In this document: piece after piece, positions 29,601-41,600 of the stretch
Position numbering within the stretch: the first letter of the stretch is position 1
How the letters are laid out: each line of letters begins with the position of its first letter
DNA from: Archivesica marissinica
Taxonomy: Eukaryota; Mollusca; Bivalvia; Venerida; Vesicomyidae
Direction: 5' to 3'
Length of the DNA: 64,000 nucleotides
Assembly: GCA_014843695.1 (NCBI GenBank)
Contig: CM026400.1
Span: 33,113,500-33,177,499 of the forward strand
Program-made: the position numbers and the translations under genes
The notes under the pieces: generated by a model
Told to the model about the DNA's origin: nothing
Seen by the model: only the letters and a program-made list of their open reading frames with translations
Database searches by the model: none

Positions 29601-32600
29601 CTTGTATATATTTCATTTGTCGTCGCACCTCCCTGATTCCCTCGATTATGACCGGAAGATCCCTGCTGTTGCCCGCCATGTACACATCGGACGTAGTATT
29701 ATATCAACATAGGTAATGACTTAATGTCATGGCGAGCGTCGGTTGGGTCTTTCAACTGTCGCAGACAGGTGACTCGTAAAACATACAATTACATACTTTA
29801 CCCACTAGAGTCGTTACTACTTGGGCTTATTTTTCTAAAATATAAATTAGTAATATATCTAAAATGTCTTCAAAACTTAATAATTAAGCCATGTATGAAT
29901 ATAGATTTTGCAGTTGGTATTATTTTAATAGTTGGACATACTCACATAGTAAACAACGAATACAGGTATAGAAACTACTACATCTCAGCGGAATCTCTAA
30001 ATATGTACTATCTAATATATACAAGTAAATTACTAATGTTAGCAGGCGACATTGAGCCTAATCCAGGACCGCTAGGAACCGAACACTGTCTATCCATTAT
30101 GCATCAAAATATTAGAAGCATCAGAAACAAATTTTATTCTATAAAGAACTATTATTTAGATTTTGATATTTTATGCTTCACAGAAACACATCTTGCGGCA
30201 AATATACACGATGACAGTTTAAAGTTGGAAGGTTTTGATTACACTTTTAGAAAAGATAATACATGTCACTCTGGTGGTTTTTTAATATATGTAGCTGCTC
30301 ACTTACGACCTAAACGTGTTTTGGAGTTAGAAAATTTGCTTCCAGAGTCAATATGGGTTCGACCTAAATGTGTTTTGGAGTTAGAAAATTTGCTTCCAGA
30401 GTCAATATGGGTTCAAATTAATGATCGAAAACAAACCTTTTTACTATGCACACTTTATAGACCACCTCATTATACCACTGCATTTTGGGACAAAATAAAT
30501 ATTTGCATAGAAAAGGCAACAGAAAACATACAGAAACTGATTTTAGTCGGAGATATTAATGAAGACCAATTAAATGATTCTAATAACAAATTTAGAGATA
30601 TAGGTACTCCTAGTAAACAATATGACTAATATAATAAACGAACCAACACGCGTGACAGACAATACTAGAACATTACTTGATCCAATAGCCATTACAAATA
30701 CAATAGAAGTGCATGATTCGGGAATTTTCGTAACTCCGGACACAGTAAGCGATCATTTTGGAACATACGTACACATAAAAATAGACATAAAATAACACTC
30801 TCCCTCATCTAAACGTAGAGTATGGAACTACAAGCGTGCAGATTTTAACAAAATGAACAATTTAATAAGAACAACTAATTGGGAAATTATAATAACTAGT
30901 GGTACTATCGATGAGGCATGCAATTCTTTCGTTTCCCAAGTTTATTGAGATAGCTAAACTGTGTATTCCAACGAGTTTTGTAACTATAAGACCTAATGAC
31001 AAACCTTGGTATAATTCCGAAATACGTCGATCCTCACGTCAGCGTGACAGACAAAAGCATAAAGCTATAAATTCTGGAAAACATTCGGATTGGATTATTT
31101 ACAAACATATAAGAAATACAGTAAATAACATGAAAAAGCATGCGAAAGAAATATTTTTTAACAATATTGAATTTACTTTAAGTGACTAATAGCTCGTCCA
31201 ATCCCAGACAGTATTGGAAAATAATCAAAATGTTACTTAAGGGAACTTCAAAACAATGTGAAAGTATACCACCATTAAAAAACAACGATCAGTCATTCTC
31301 GCTTTCGGACACCGATAAGGCTAACACATTAAACGACTTCTTTGTCTCTATATCAAAGGTAGATGATTCGCAAACTCCTTTGCCAACGTTTATATCTAAA
31401 ACCAATTCACGTATGAATAATTTCATTATAACTGAACAGGACATTACTGGTGTTTTATCTAATTTAATGGTTAATAAGGCATCTGGACCCGACGAAATAA
31501 GTCACAGAATGATGAAGGAATCTTCAGATACATTATGTGTACCATTATCTATACTTTTTAATCGCTCATTAACTGAAAGTGTCTATCCTAAATATTGGAA
31601 ATCAGCTAATGTAATGCCACTATATAAAAAAGGCGACAAAGACGAACCGTCAAACTATAGACCGATCTCCTTAATCAGTTGTGTAGGTAAGGTTATGGAA
31701 CGAGTTATTTTCAAACAAACGTATAACTATTTACACGGAAATAATCTTATATATCCCAAACAATCTGGATTTCTTCCTGGTCACTCAACTATCTACCAAC
31801 TAATAGATATCTACAATCACATTTGCAAGGCACTCGATGATAAGAAATCAACATGTATAATATTTTGCGATATATCCAAGGCATTTGACAGAGTATGGCA
31901 TAAAGGATTATTATTTAAGATAGAGCAATATGGTATCACCGGAAATCTGTTGACGTGGTTTTCAAATTACTTATCGAATCGCAAGCAACAGGTTTTTGTT
32001 AGAACGTCATTTTCGGAAGAAAAATCATTATACGAAGGTGTCCCGCAGGGTTCAGTATTAGGTCCTCTACTATTTTTAATTTACGTTAATGATATTGCAG
32101 ATTCTTTGATAAGTATTACCAGACTATTCGCAGACGACAGTTCCCTTGCAACATCAACGTGTGACATATCGCTAATGGAGACAATACTTAATGAAGATAT
32201 GAACACTATTATGTCCTGGTCCAAGCAGTGGCTTGTTAAATTCAACCCAACAAAAACAGAAGCAATGTTCTTCTCCTTTATCAAAAGAAACCGCCCTAAT
32301 GTGTACTTTGATAACACTCGTCTAACATTTGTTGAACATCATAGACATCTTGGTATTACTTTTAGCGAAGATGGGTCGTGGTACAAACACATATCTAATA
32401 TAATTACATCATCGTCTAAAGTTCTAGGTTCAATGAAAATGCTAAAATTCAAGCTAAAACGTCAAACACTAAATCAAATGTATATATCGTATTTGAGGCC
32501 GTTGCTAGAATACGCTTCACTAATCTGGGACAATTGTGCACAATATGAGAAAGACACTCTAGAAAAAATACAATATGAATCAGCAAGAGTTGTAACAGGC

Positions 32601-35600
32601 CTTACCAGATCTGTATCAATACAAAACTTACTACGTGAAATAGGATGGGTATCTCTAGCAGACAGAAGAAAAATCCAAAAGCTAGTGTTAATTTATAAAG
32701 AAAAAACAGGAATTTTACCGGCTTATTTACATGATCTATTCCCATCGAGTGTTTCAGATGCTAATCCCTATAACTTAAGAAATAGTACCAATTTTGCAAC
32801 TTTAGCTAGGAGAACGGAGATTTATTCACAATCTGTCATTCCATCGTCGTTGCAACTTTGGAATCAACTTGGTCAAGCTATTAGAGCATCTATATCACTT
32901 CCTGTATTCAAACGAAAACTTAAAGCTATGTTTAGATCTCCAACTGTCCCATTATACTATTTAAAAGGTGAACGTTTTTCAGCCGTGCATCATGCCCATA
33001 TACGAAATAATTGTAGTAATCTAAATGCCGATTTACATGGTAACCATTTAATACCTAGCTCTGTATGTGATTGTGGACATGACATTGAAGACGCTGAGCA
33101 TTATTTTTTTAGATGTACTCGTTTCATTATCCAGCGGAGAAAACTATTTACCAATACGCGAGGTTTCCATCCCATGAGTACATACAAATTATTATTTGGC
33201 AATGAAAACCTAACCGATGATCAAAATGTATCTATTTTCAATCATGTCCAAATATTTATAAAAAAAAAGGAACGATTTAAACATTAATTATCATACATTA
33301 TGATACATATAATATATAGTTTGTATCACGAGTCACTATATACTTTACTCTGATAACAAGGGTCTCGGGGGTGGGGCGATGACATCTGAGCATACTTGTC
33401 CATTTTTTTCATGTTTTTTCCTTCTCTTAATTATATCCTCACTTCTTGTACGCTTTCATACAAATAAACCACTACTTATTTATCAGCTACAATGGGGAGG
33501 ACCGAATCTAATGTTGTTATAACTTGTGGTCCAACCCATTTGTGTATGTATGTAATACCTGTATGATTGTGATTGTATTTATGTATACATATACAATAAA
33601 ATATGATTAAACTAAACTATTACTATATTCCGTGTATTGTGTATTACAGGGGCCTAGATGGGTATGGTAGAGTGTGGGATCTGTATTACAGGGGCCTAGA
33701 TTGGTATGGTAGAGTGTGGGATCTGTATTACTATAGTCTGTGTATTACAGGGGCCTAGATGGGTATGGTAGAGTGTGGGATCTGTATTACTATTGTCCGT
33801 GTATTGTGTTACAGTATTACAGTGGCCTAGATGGGTATGGTAGAGTGTGGGATCTGTATTACTATAGTCCGTGTATTGTGTATTACAGGGGCCTAGATGG
33901 GTATGGTAGAGTGTGGGATCTGTATTACTATAGTCTGTGTATTACAGGGGCCTAGATGGGTATGGTAGAGTGTGTGGGATCTGTATTACTATATTCCATG
34001 TATTGTGTATTACAGGGGCCTAGATGGGTATGGTAGAGTGTGGGATCTGTATTACAGGGACCTAGATGGCTATGGTAGAGTGTGGGATCTGTATTACTAT
34101 AGTCCGTGTATTGTGTATTACAGGGGCCTAGATGGTATGGCAGAGTGTGGGATCTGTATTACAGGGGCCTAGATGGGTATTGTAGAGTGTGGGATCTGTA
34201 TTACTATATTCCGTGTATTGTGTATTACAGGGGCCTAGATGGGTATGGTAGAGTGTGGGATCTGTATTACTATATTCCGTGTATTGTGTATTACAGGGGC
34301 CTAGATGGGTATGGTAGAGTGTGGGATCTGTATTACAGGGACCTAGATGGCTATGGTAGAGTGTGGGATCTGTATTACTATTGTCCGTGTATTGTGTATT
34401 ACAGGGGCCTAGATGGCTATGGTAGAGTGTGGGATCTGTATTACTATTGTCCGTGTATTGTGTATTACAGGGGCCTAGATGGTTATGGTAGAGTGTGGGA
34501 TCTGTATTACTATATTCCGTGTATTGTGTATTACAGGGGCCTAGATGGCTATGGTAGAGTGTGGGATCTGTATTACAGGGGCCTAGATGGGTATGGTAGA
34601 GTGTGGGATCTGTATTACAGGGACCTAGATGGCTATGGTAGAGTGTGGGATCTGTATTACTATTGTCCGTGTATTGTGTATTACAGGGGCCTAGATGGCT
34701 ATGGTAGAGTGTGGGATCTGTATTACTATTGTCCGTGTATTGTGTATTACAGGGGCCTAGATGGTTATGGTAGAGTGTGGGATCTGTATTACTATATTCC
34801 GTGTATTGTGTATTACAGGGGCCTAGATGGCTATGGTAGAGTGTGGGATCTGTATTACAGGGGCCTAGATGGGTATGGTAGAGTGTGGGATCTGTATTAC
34901 TATATTCCGTGTATTGTGTATTACAGGGGCCTAGATGGGTATGGTAGAGTGTGGGATCTGTATTACTATATTCCGTGTATTGTGTATTACAGGGGCCTAG
35001 ATGGGTACACAGGCACCAGACACAAAATATTTTTTTTATTTTTGGCCTATGGTCATATAGTAAGTAATATATAATAAAGGCAACCAACGAAATTGAAACA
35101 TGCATGCAGAAACATCGACGAGAAACTAGGTAAAAACGACCCGATCACTGATTTGCCCTCGTGGTCCCGACCGGAAGACCTTTTTCTGTCAACAAATACT
35201 TTTTATTTCATCGAGATCGGTCAAATAACACCAGAACGGCGCATTGTTTCATCGTGAACAGCAGGACATGAAATGTTGTCGTTTTGGCTGGGTGTTCGGT
35301 TTTTGATTTGGCGGAATGTTTTCTCGACGTTTTACCCAGTGTAATACTCATAACATCTAAAAATCACTCCTACTTCGTTAAATGGAATCTTTCTCTCGCG
35401 AATCATGTTGTTTGCAGCCTCGGCGTGCAGATCCAACAGCAATACAGGAATCAAATACAAAACAAAAGTAAAATTCAATAATTGTTCCATTTCATTGGCT
35501 GCTGTTTATATATGTATTTACATGTTTCATTTTTGACCAATGAGAAAAAAGCATTCATTCACATCGTATGTTGTCAAAAACCAATCGCCCAGCCAAAACG

Positions 35601-38600
35601 ACAACTTTTCGTTTCCTGCTGTTCCCGATGAAACAATGCGCCGTTCAGGTGTTATTTGATCGATTTCGATGAAATAAAAAGTATTTGTTGACAGAAAAAG
35701 GTCTTCCGGTCGGGACCACGAGGGCAAATCAGTGATCGGGTCGTTTTTACCTAGTTTCTCGTCGATGTTTCTGCATGCATGTTTCAATTTCGTTGGTTGC
35801 CTTTATTATATATTACTTACTATATGACCATAGGCCAAAAATAATAAAAATATTTTGTGTCTGGTGCCTGTGGATGGGTATGGTAGAGTGTGGGATCTGT
35901 ATTACTATATTCCGTGTATTGTGTATTACAGGGACCTAGATGGGTATGGTAGAGTGTGGGATCTGTATTACAGGGGCCTAGATGGGTATGGTAGAGTGTG
36001 GGGCCTAGATGGGTATGGTAGAGTGTGGGATCTGTATTACTATATTCCGTGTATTGTGTATTACAGGGGCCTAGATGGGTATGGTAGAGTGTGGGATCTG
36101 TATTACTATATTCCTTGTATTGTGTATTACAGGGGCCTAGATGGGTATGGTAGAGTGTGGGATCTGTATTACAGGGACCTAGATGGGTATGGTAGAGTGT
36201 GGGATCTGTATTACTATATTCCGTGTATTGTGTATTACAGGGGCCTAGATGGGTATGGTAAAGTGTGGGATCTGTATTACTATAGTCTGTGTATTACAGG
36301 GGCCTAGATGGGTATGGTAGAGTGTGGGATCTGTATTACTATATTCCGTGTATTGTGTATTACAGGGGCCTAATGGGTGGTAGAGTGTGGGATCTGTATT
36401 ACAGGGGCCTAGATGGGTATGGTAGAGTGTGGGATCTGTATTACTATATTCCATGTATTGTGTATTACAGGGGCCTAGATGGGTATGGTAGAGTGTGGGA
36501 TCTGTATTACTATATTCCGTGTATTGTGTATTACAGGGGCCTAGATGGCTATGGTAGAGTGTGGGATCTGTATTACTATATTCCGTGTATTGTGTATTAC
36601 AGGGGCCTAGATGGGTATGGTAGAGTGTGGGATCTGTATTACAGGGACCTAGATGGCTATGGTAGAGTGTGGGATCTGTATTACTATATTCCGTGTATTG
36701 TGTATTACAGGGGCCTAGATGGCTATGGTAGAGTGTGGGATCTGTATTACAGGGGCCTAGATGGGTATGGTAGAGTGTGGGGTCTGTATTACTATATTCC
36801 GTGTATTGTGTATTACAGGGGCCTAGATGGGTATGGTAGAGTGTGGGATCTGTATTACTATATTCCGTGTATTGTGTATTACAGGGGCCTAGATGGGTAT
36901 GGTAGAGTGTGGGATCTGTATTACATATTCCGTATGTGTATTACAGGGGCCAGATGGGTATGGTAGAGTGTGGGATCTGTATTACTATATTCTGTGTATT
37001 GTGTATTACAGGGGCCTAGATGGGTATGGTAGAGTGTGGGATCTGTATTACTATATTCCGTGTATTGTGTATTACAGGGGCCTAGATGGGTATGGTAGAG
37101 TGTGGGATCTGTATTACAGGGGCCTAGATGGGTATGGTAGAGTGTGGGATCTGTATTACAGGGGCCTAGATGGGTATGGTAGAGTGTGGGATCTGTATTA
37201 CTATATTCCATGTATTGTGTATTACAGGGGCCTAGATGGGTATGGTAGAGTGTGGGATCTGAGGACCGGGAGGTGTGTAATGTTTCTGGAGGGACATCTG
37301 AAGGCTGTACTTGGTGTCGACTTTGCTCCAGATGGGTATGAAAACATTTTCTTTTTACGCTATCCAATGAATGATTGAATTTTTCTCAGTGAAAGAAAAC
37401 TGCATCTTCCTCTTGAAACAGTGGACGATGGCATTTTCTCTGCCACTGCTGGAGTTTCGTATTCTTCCGTGGTTGGATGTACTTTTGTATTTTAGCTCTT
37501 TTCTGACTACAGTCCCACCTCCCCAAACGTCACCTCACACCCTCCCATGAGCGACACCACACCCTCTTTATAACGTCACCTTTATTCCCACCTGTTGCGT
37601 TTTAATACAATTTCACCTCTCATGAACGACACCTCCCAACACCACACAACGACAGTCAATTTCCCACCCAGCGATGCAGAAAACCTCCCAAGAACAGACA
37701 AATATTTTGCCGAAAAAAGAAACCGCCTGTGTCATCAGACGCAAATAATTGATAATTGTTCCTTTCAATTTTCAATAAACAGTAACTATCTTAATCTTGG
37801 ACCATATATATCTGGGGGCCAATCATCGACAGACTGTTAAAATAATCATTGTTTACGGGGATTCTTTCAATAAACAGCTTGACATGATTGGGTAGTGCAG
37901 TGGTTAGCATGCACACTTCTCACCAATGCAACCCTGGTCGATCCTCGGACCAGGACGTGTGGTCGCAGATCATACCGATGAGTTTTCTCCAGCTATAGGG
38001 TTTATTCTAGAGTGGAAAAAATGGCAGGGTAAAGGGGCAGGGTGGGTCAGTAAAGGGCAGGGTGGGTCAGTAAAGGGGCAGGGTGGTCAGTAATGGGCAG
38101 GGTGGGTCAGTAAAGGGCAGGGTGGGTCAGAAAAGGGCAGGGTGGGTCAGAAAAGGGGCAGGTGGGTCAGTAAAGGGGCAGGGTGGGTCAGTAATGGGCA
38201 GGGTGGGTCAGTAAAGGGGCAGGGTGGGTCAGTAATGGGGCAGGGTGGGTCAGTAAAGGGGCAGGTGGGTCAGTAAAGGGGCAGGGTGGGTTAGTAATGG
38301 GGCAGGGTGGGTAAAAAGGGGCAGGGTGGTCAGTAAAGTGGGAAGGGTGGGTCAAAAGGGGGCAGGATGGGTCAGTAAAGGGCAGGGTGGGTCAGTAAAG
38401 TGGGAAGGGTGGGTCAGAAAAGGGGCAGGATGGGTCAGAAAAGGGGCAGGGTGGGTCAGAAAAGGGGCAGGGTGGGTCAGTAAAGGGGCAGGGTGGGTCA
38501 GGAAAGGGACAGGGTGGGTCAGTAAAGAAGCAGGGTGCATTATGAGGTGCAGGAGGGTATTTTGGGGTTAGCCCCTAGAAAACGTTGCTATATTACGGTG

Positions 38601-41600
38601 ATTGATCAAAGAGGCAGTAAGGCAGTACATATTGGTGAAAATGACGGACAATTCTAAATTGTATCGGTCTGCAGGGGAGGGGGGGGGGGGCTAACCCTAA
38701 CCCTGCCATTCTGCCCTAGAAAAAACCATAAGTTTTCACACACACACACACACACACACGAATGACCACATATACGTTTTCACCCGATTCAACAAGGGTG
38801 ATTTAATATTCTGTTGTAGCTTGTTTCGCAATCGTTGTAAAATAAATATAGTTTTAAACTTAGGGGAGTCACAAATAAACGTGATGAAGTACTATTCAAT
38901 GCATCATATATTATAATATCAACAATGACTGTAAGCATCGGGAGACTTTATGGCCACTGTTGTGAATAATTCTTACATTTTCTCTTCAGATACCATTTAG
39001 CTACCGGGAGTGAAGATAACACAGCAAAGATCTGGGACATCCGACAGAGGCAATGCATATATACAATACCAGCTCATAAAAATCTCATCAGCAAAGTCAA
39101 ATTTCAACGTATGTAAACGTTTTCATGATTATTTAGTCCGCCTCCGTGGTCGAGTGGTTAATGTCACTGACTTGTATACCACTGTAACCTATCATCACTG
39201 ATGGTCACGGGTTCGAGCCCCGCTCAGGCTGTGTCTCATTTATATGAAAAAGTTGGCAGTTTCTTACGGAGGTTGGTGCATCCAAGTACTGGTTAACCGC
39301 TGGAGCCTGCCCAGGAAAGGAGTTGTTAGGTAAACTGCCCGCTGGCGATATAGCCCAAAATGGTGCTGATGCAGGCGTAAAACCCGAAATATAACATAAT
39401 AACATGATTATTTAGTTTAAGCATATTTATTTTCTGTCAATACATGATTATTTACAACAACTGATATAAGGAATTGGACAGAAAGCTGTATAGCTTATGA
39501 TTGTCCTCTCCTTTCTAAATAATATACACAAACATTTCATGGCATAATAATTTACAATTTCATAAATCAATGATTTTTCTTTAGGGAAAATGTAATGTTT
39601 TAGAATGATAACATATATGTACTTACTTATAACATTACTAAACTTAAGTATTACATATTTACATAAATATTATGAATTAAGAGTACAGCACATGAAAGGT
39701 TTTGAAAATTAAATGAAAGAGAAACAACAATTAGAAGATGAGAAACAAAAAGTAAATGAACATAGAGAAGGAGAAAAGAGGTACGGTATACAGAATGAAT
39801 GAACAACACTCCGCCATGATTCTTGGCAGCGACAGGGCGAGAATTTCGATACGAAATTGCACTACATTGTCAGTGTTGGAAAGGAAAATCTACTCATTCG
39901 AAATAAAATGTATTATAAACCATTGTATACCTACTTGGGGTTCATTCTAGGTCAGAATTTTTGGGAGAAGTGAGAAAGCACGTGATCGCTTCCTTAAATG
40001 GTGTTCTTTAATATACTTCTGCAAAATAGGGTTAAATTGCACAGTACAACCATTAAATACAACATTTGAATAGAAGGAGTGCTTTATAATGGGCCAGTGT
40101 ATCTTACTAGACAAAATTTTATTTGAAAATCGTAAAAACCAAAAAATATATTTAGTTAAAAGTCACAATTTGACAATTTTGAATAGGAGTGCGTTATAAT
40201 GGGCCAGTGTAATCTTACTGGTCAATATTTTGTATGAGACATTATAAAAGCTGTACGGTTTCACCAAAAATCTACTTTTACAGACGGGTCTGTAGTCCAG
40301 TGGTAACATGCTGGACTGGTAATTCAGGGATCGCAGGTTCGATCCCCCGCCTGACCCTAATAAAATTACCAGTCTTTCAGCTGTACACCGTGCACGTAAA
40401 AGAACCAGAGGAGATTCTGGAATGGGTCTCTGTCTGTATCATTGCACTATCCTCCAAAAATCTAAAATGATTAATCTCGTCAGGAGGCGTCGCTCATGTG
40501 GGCAACCGGTAGCGACGATAAATAAACGTAAAACACACTCTCACACCCCCAAAAACATCGGCAAAGACCTATCTATATGTTAGAAATGTATGTATACCCT
40601 GGGCTTGCTGTTTCACACTACTGTATATAGATCGTTGTTCTGTACGTATATTTCAGCAAATCATGCACGATACCTAGTAACAGCATCATATGATTCCACC
40701 GTGAAGGTATGTGTACCCTCTTCCGTACTGTAGGGTTAGGATAGGGGGGTGGGGAATTTATAAATATATGTGTACCCTCTTCCGTACTGTAGGGTTAGGA
40801 TAGGGGGGTGGGGTATTTATAAATATGTGTATCTTGTACTGTAGGGTTAGGTAGGGGGTGGGGGTATTTATAATTATGTACTCTTCCGTACTGTAGGGTT
40901 AGGATAGGGGGGTGGGGTATTTATAAATATTGGATTAATATGTGTACCCTCTTCCGTACTGTAGGGTTAGGATAGGGGTGGGGTATTTATAAATATATGT
41001 GTACCATCTTCCGTACTGTAGGGTTAGGATAGGGGGGGTAGGGGTATTATAAATATATGTGTACCATCTCCTACTGTAGGGTTAGGATAGGGGGGTGTGG
41101 TATTTATAAATATATGTGTACCCTCTATCGTACTGTAGGGCTAGGATAGGGGGTGGGGGTATTTATATATATGTCCTTCCGTACTGTAGGTTAGGATAGG
41201 GGGGTGGGGTATTTATAATATATGTGTACCCTCTTCCTTACTGTAGGGTTATTATATGGGGGTGGGTTATTTATAAATATGTGTTAGCCATCTTCCGTAC
41301 TGTAGGGTTAGGATAGGGGGGTGGGGAATTTATAATATCTGTGTACCCTCTTACTGTATGGTTAGGAAAGGGGGGTGGTGAATTTAATAATATATGTGTA
41401 CCCTCTTCCGTACTGTAGGGTTAGGATAGGGGGGTGGGGATTTATAAAATATGTGTACCTCTTCCGTACTGTAGGGTTAGGATAGGGGTGGGGTATTTAT
41501 AAATATATGTGTACCCTCTTCCGTACTGTAGGGTTAGGATAGGGGTGGGGTATTTATAAATATATGTGTACCATCTTCCGTACTGTAGGGTTAGGATAGG

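Larger units (their letters stand above)
28657..33617 (+). mobile_element. Non-LTR retrotransposon (CR1/L2/Jockey-like), ~4.96 kb
   Basis: The insertion is bounded by an 11-bp direct repeat TATTACTATAT (28646-28656 and 33618-33628), which is array sequence. It contains an AP-type endonuclease region preceded by a 2A-like motif, and a reverse transcriptase frame. The 3' end is AATAAAATATGATTAAACTA followed by AAC. The 1.07 kb before the first long frame is AT-rich 5' UTR-like sequence. Frameshifts between the endonuclease and RT frames make this copy probably inactive. Confidence 0.93.

Noticed and set aside
38690..38710. Telomere (CTAACCCTAACCCT)
   Set aside because: Only about two repeats next to a G/C run inside an intron.
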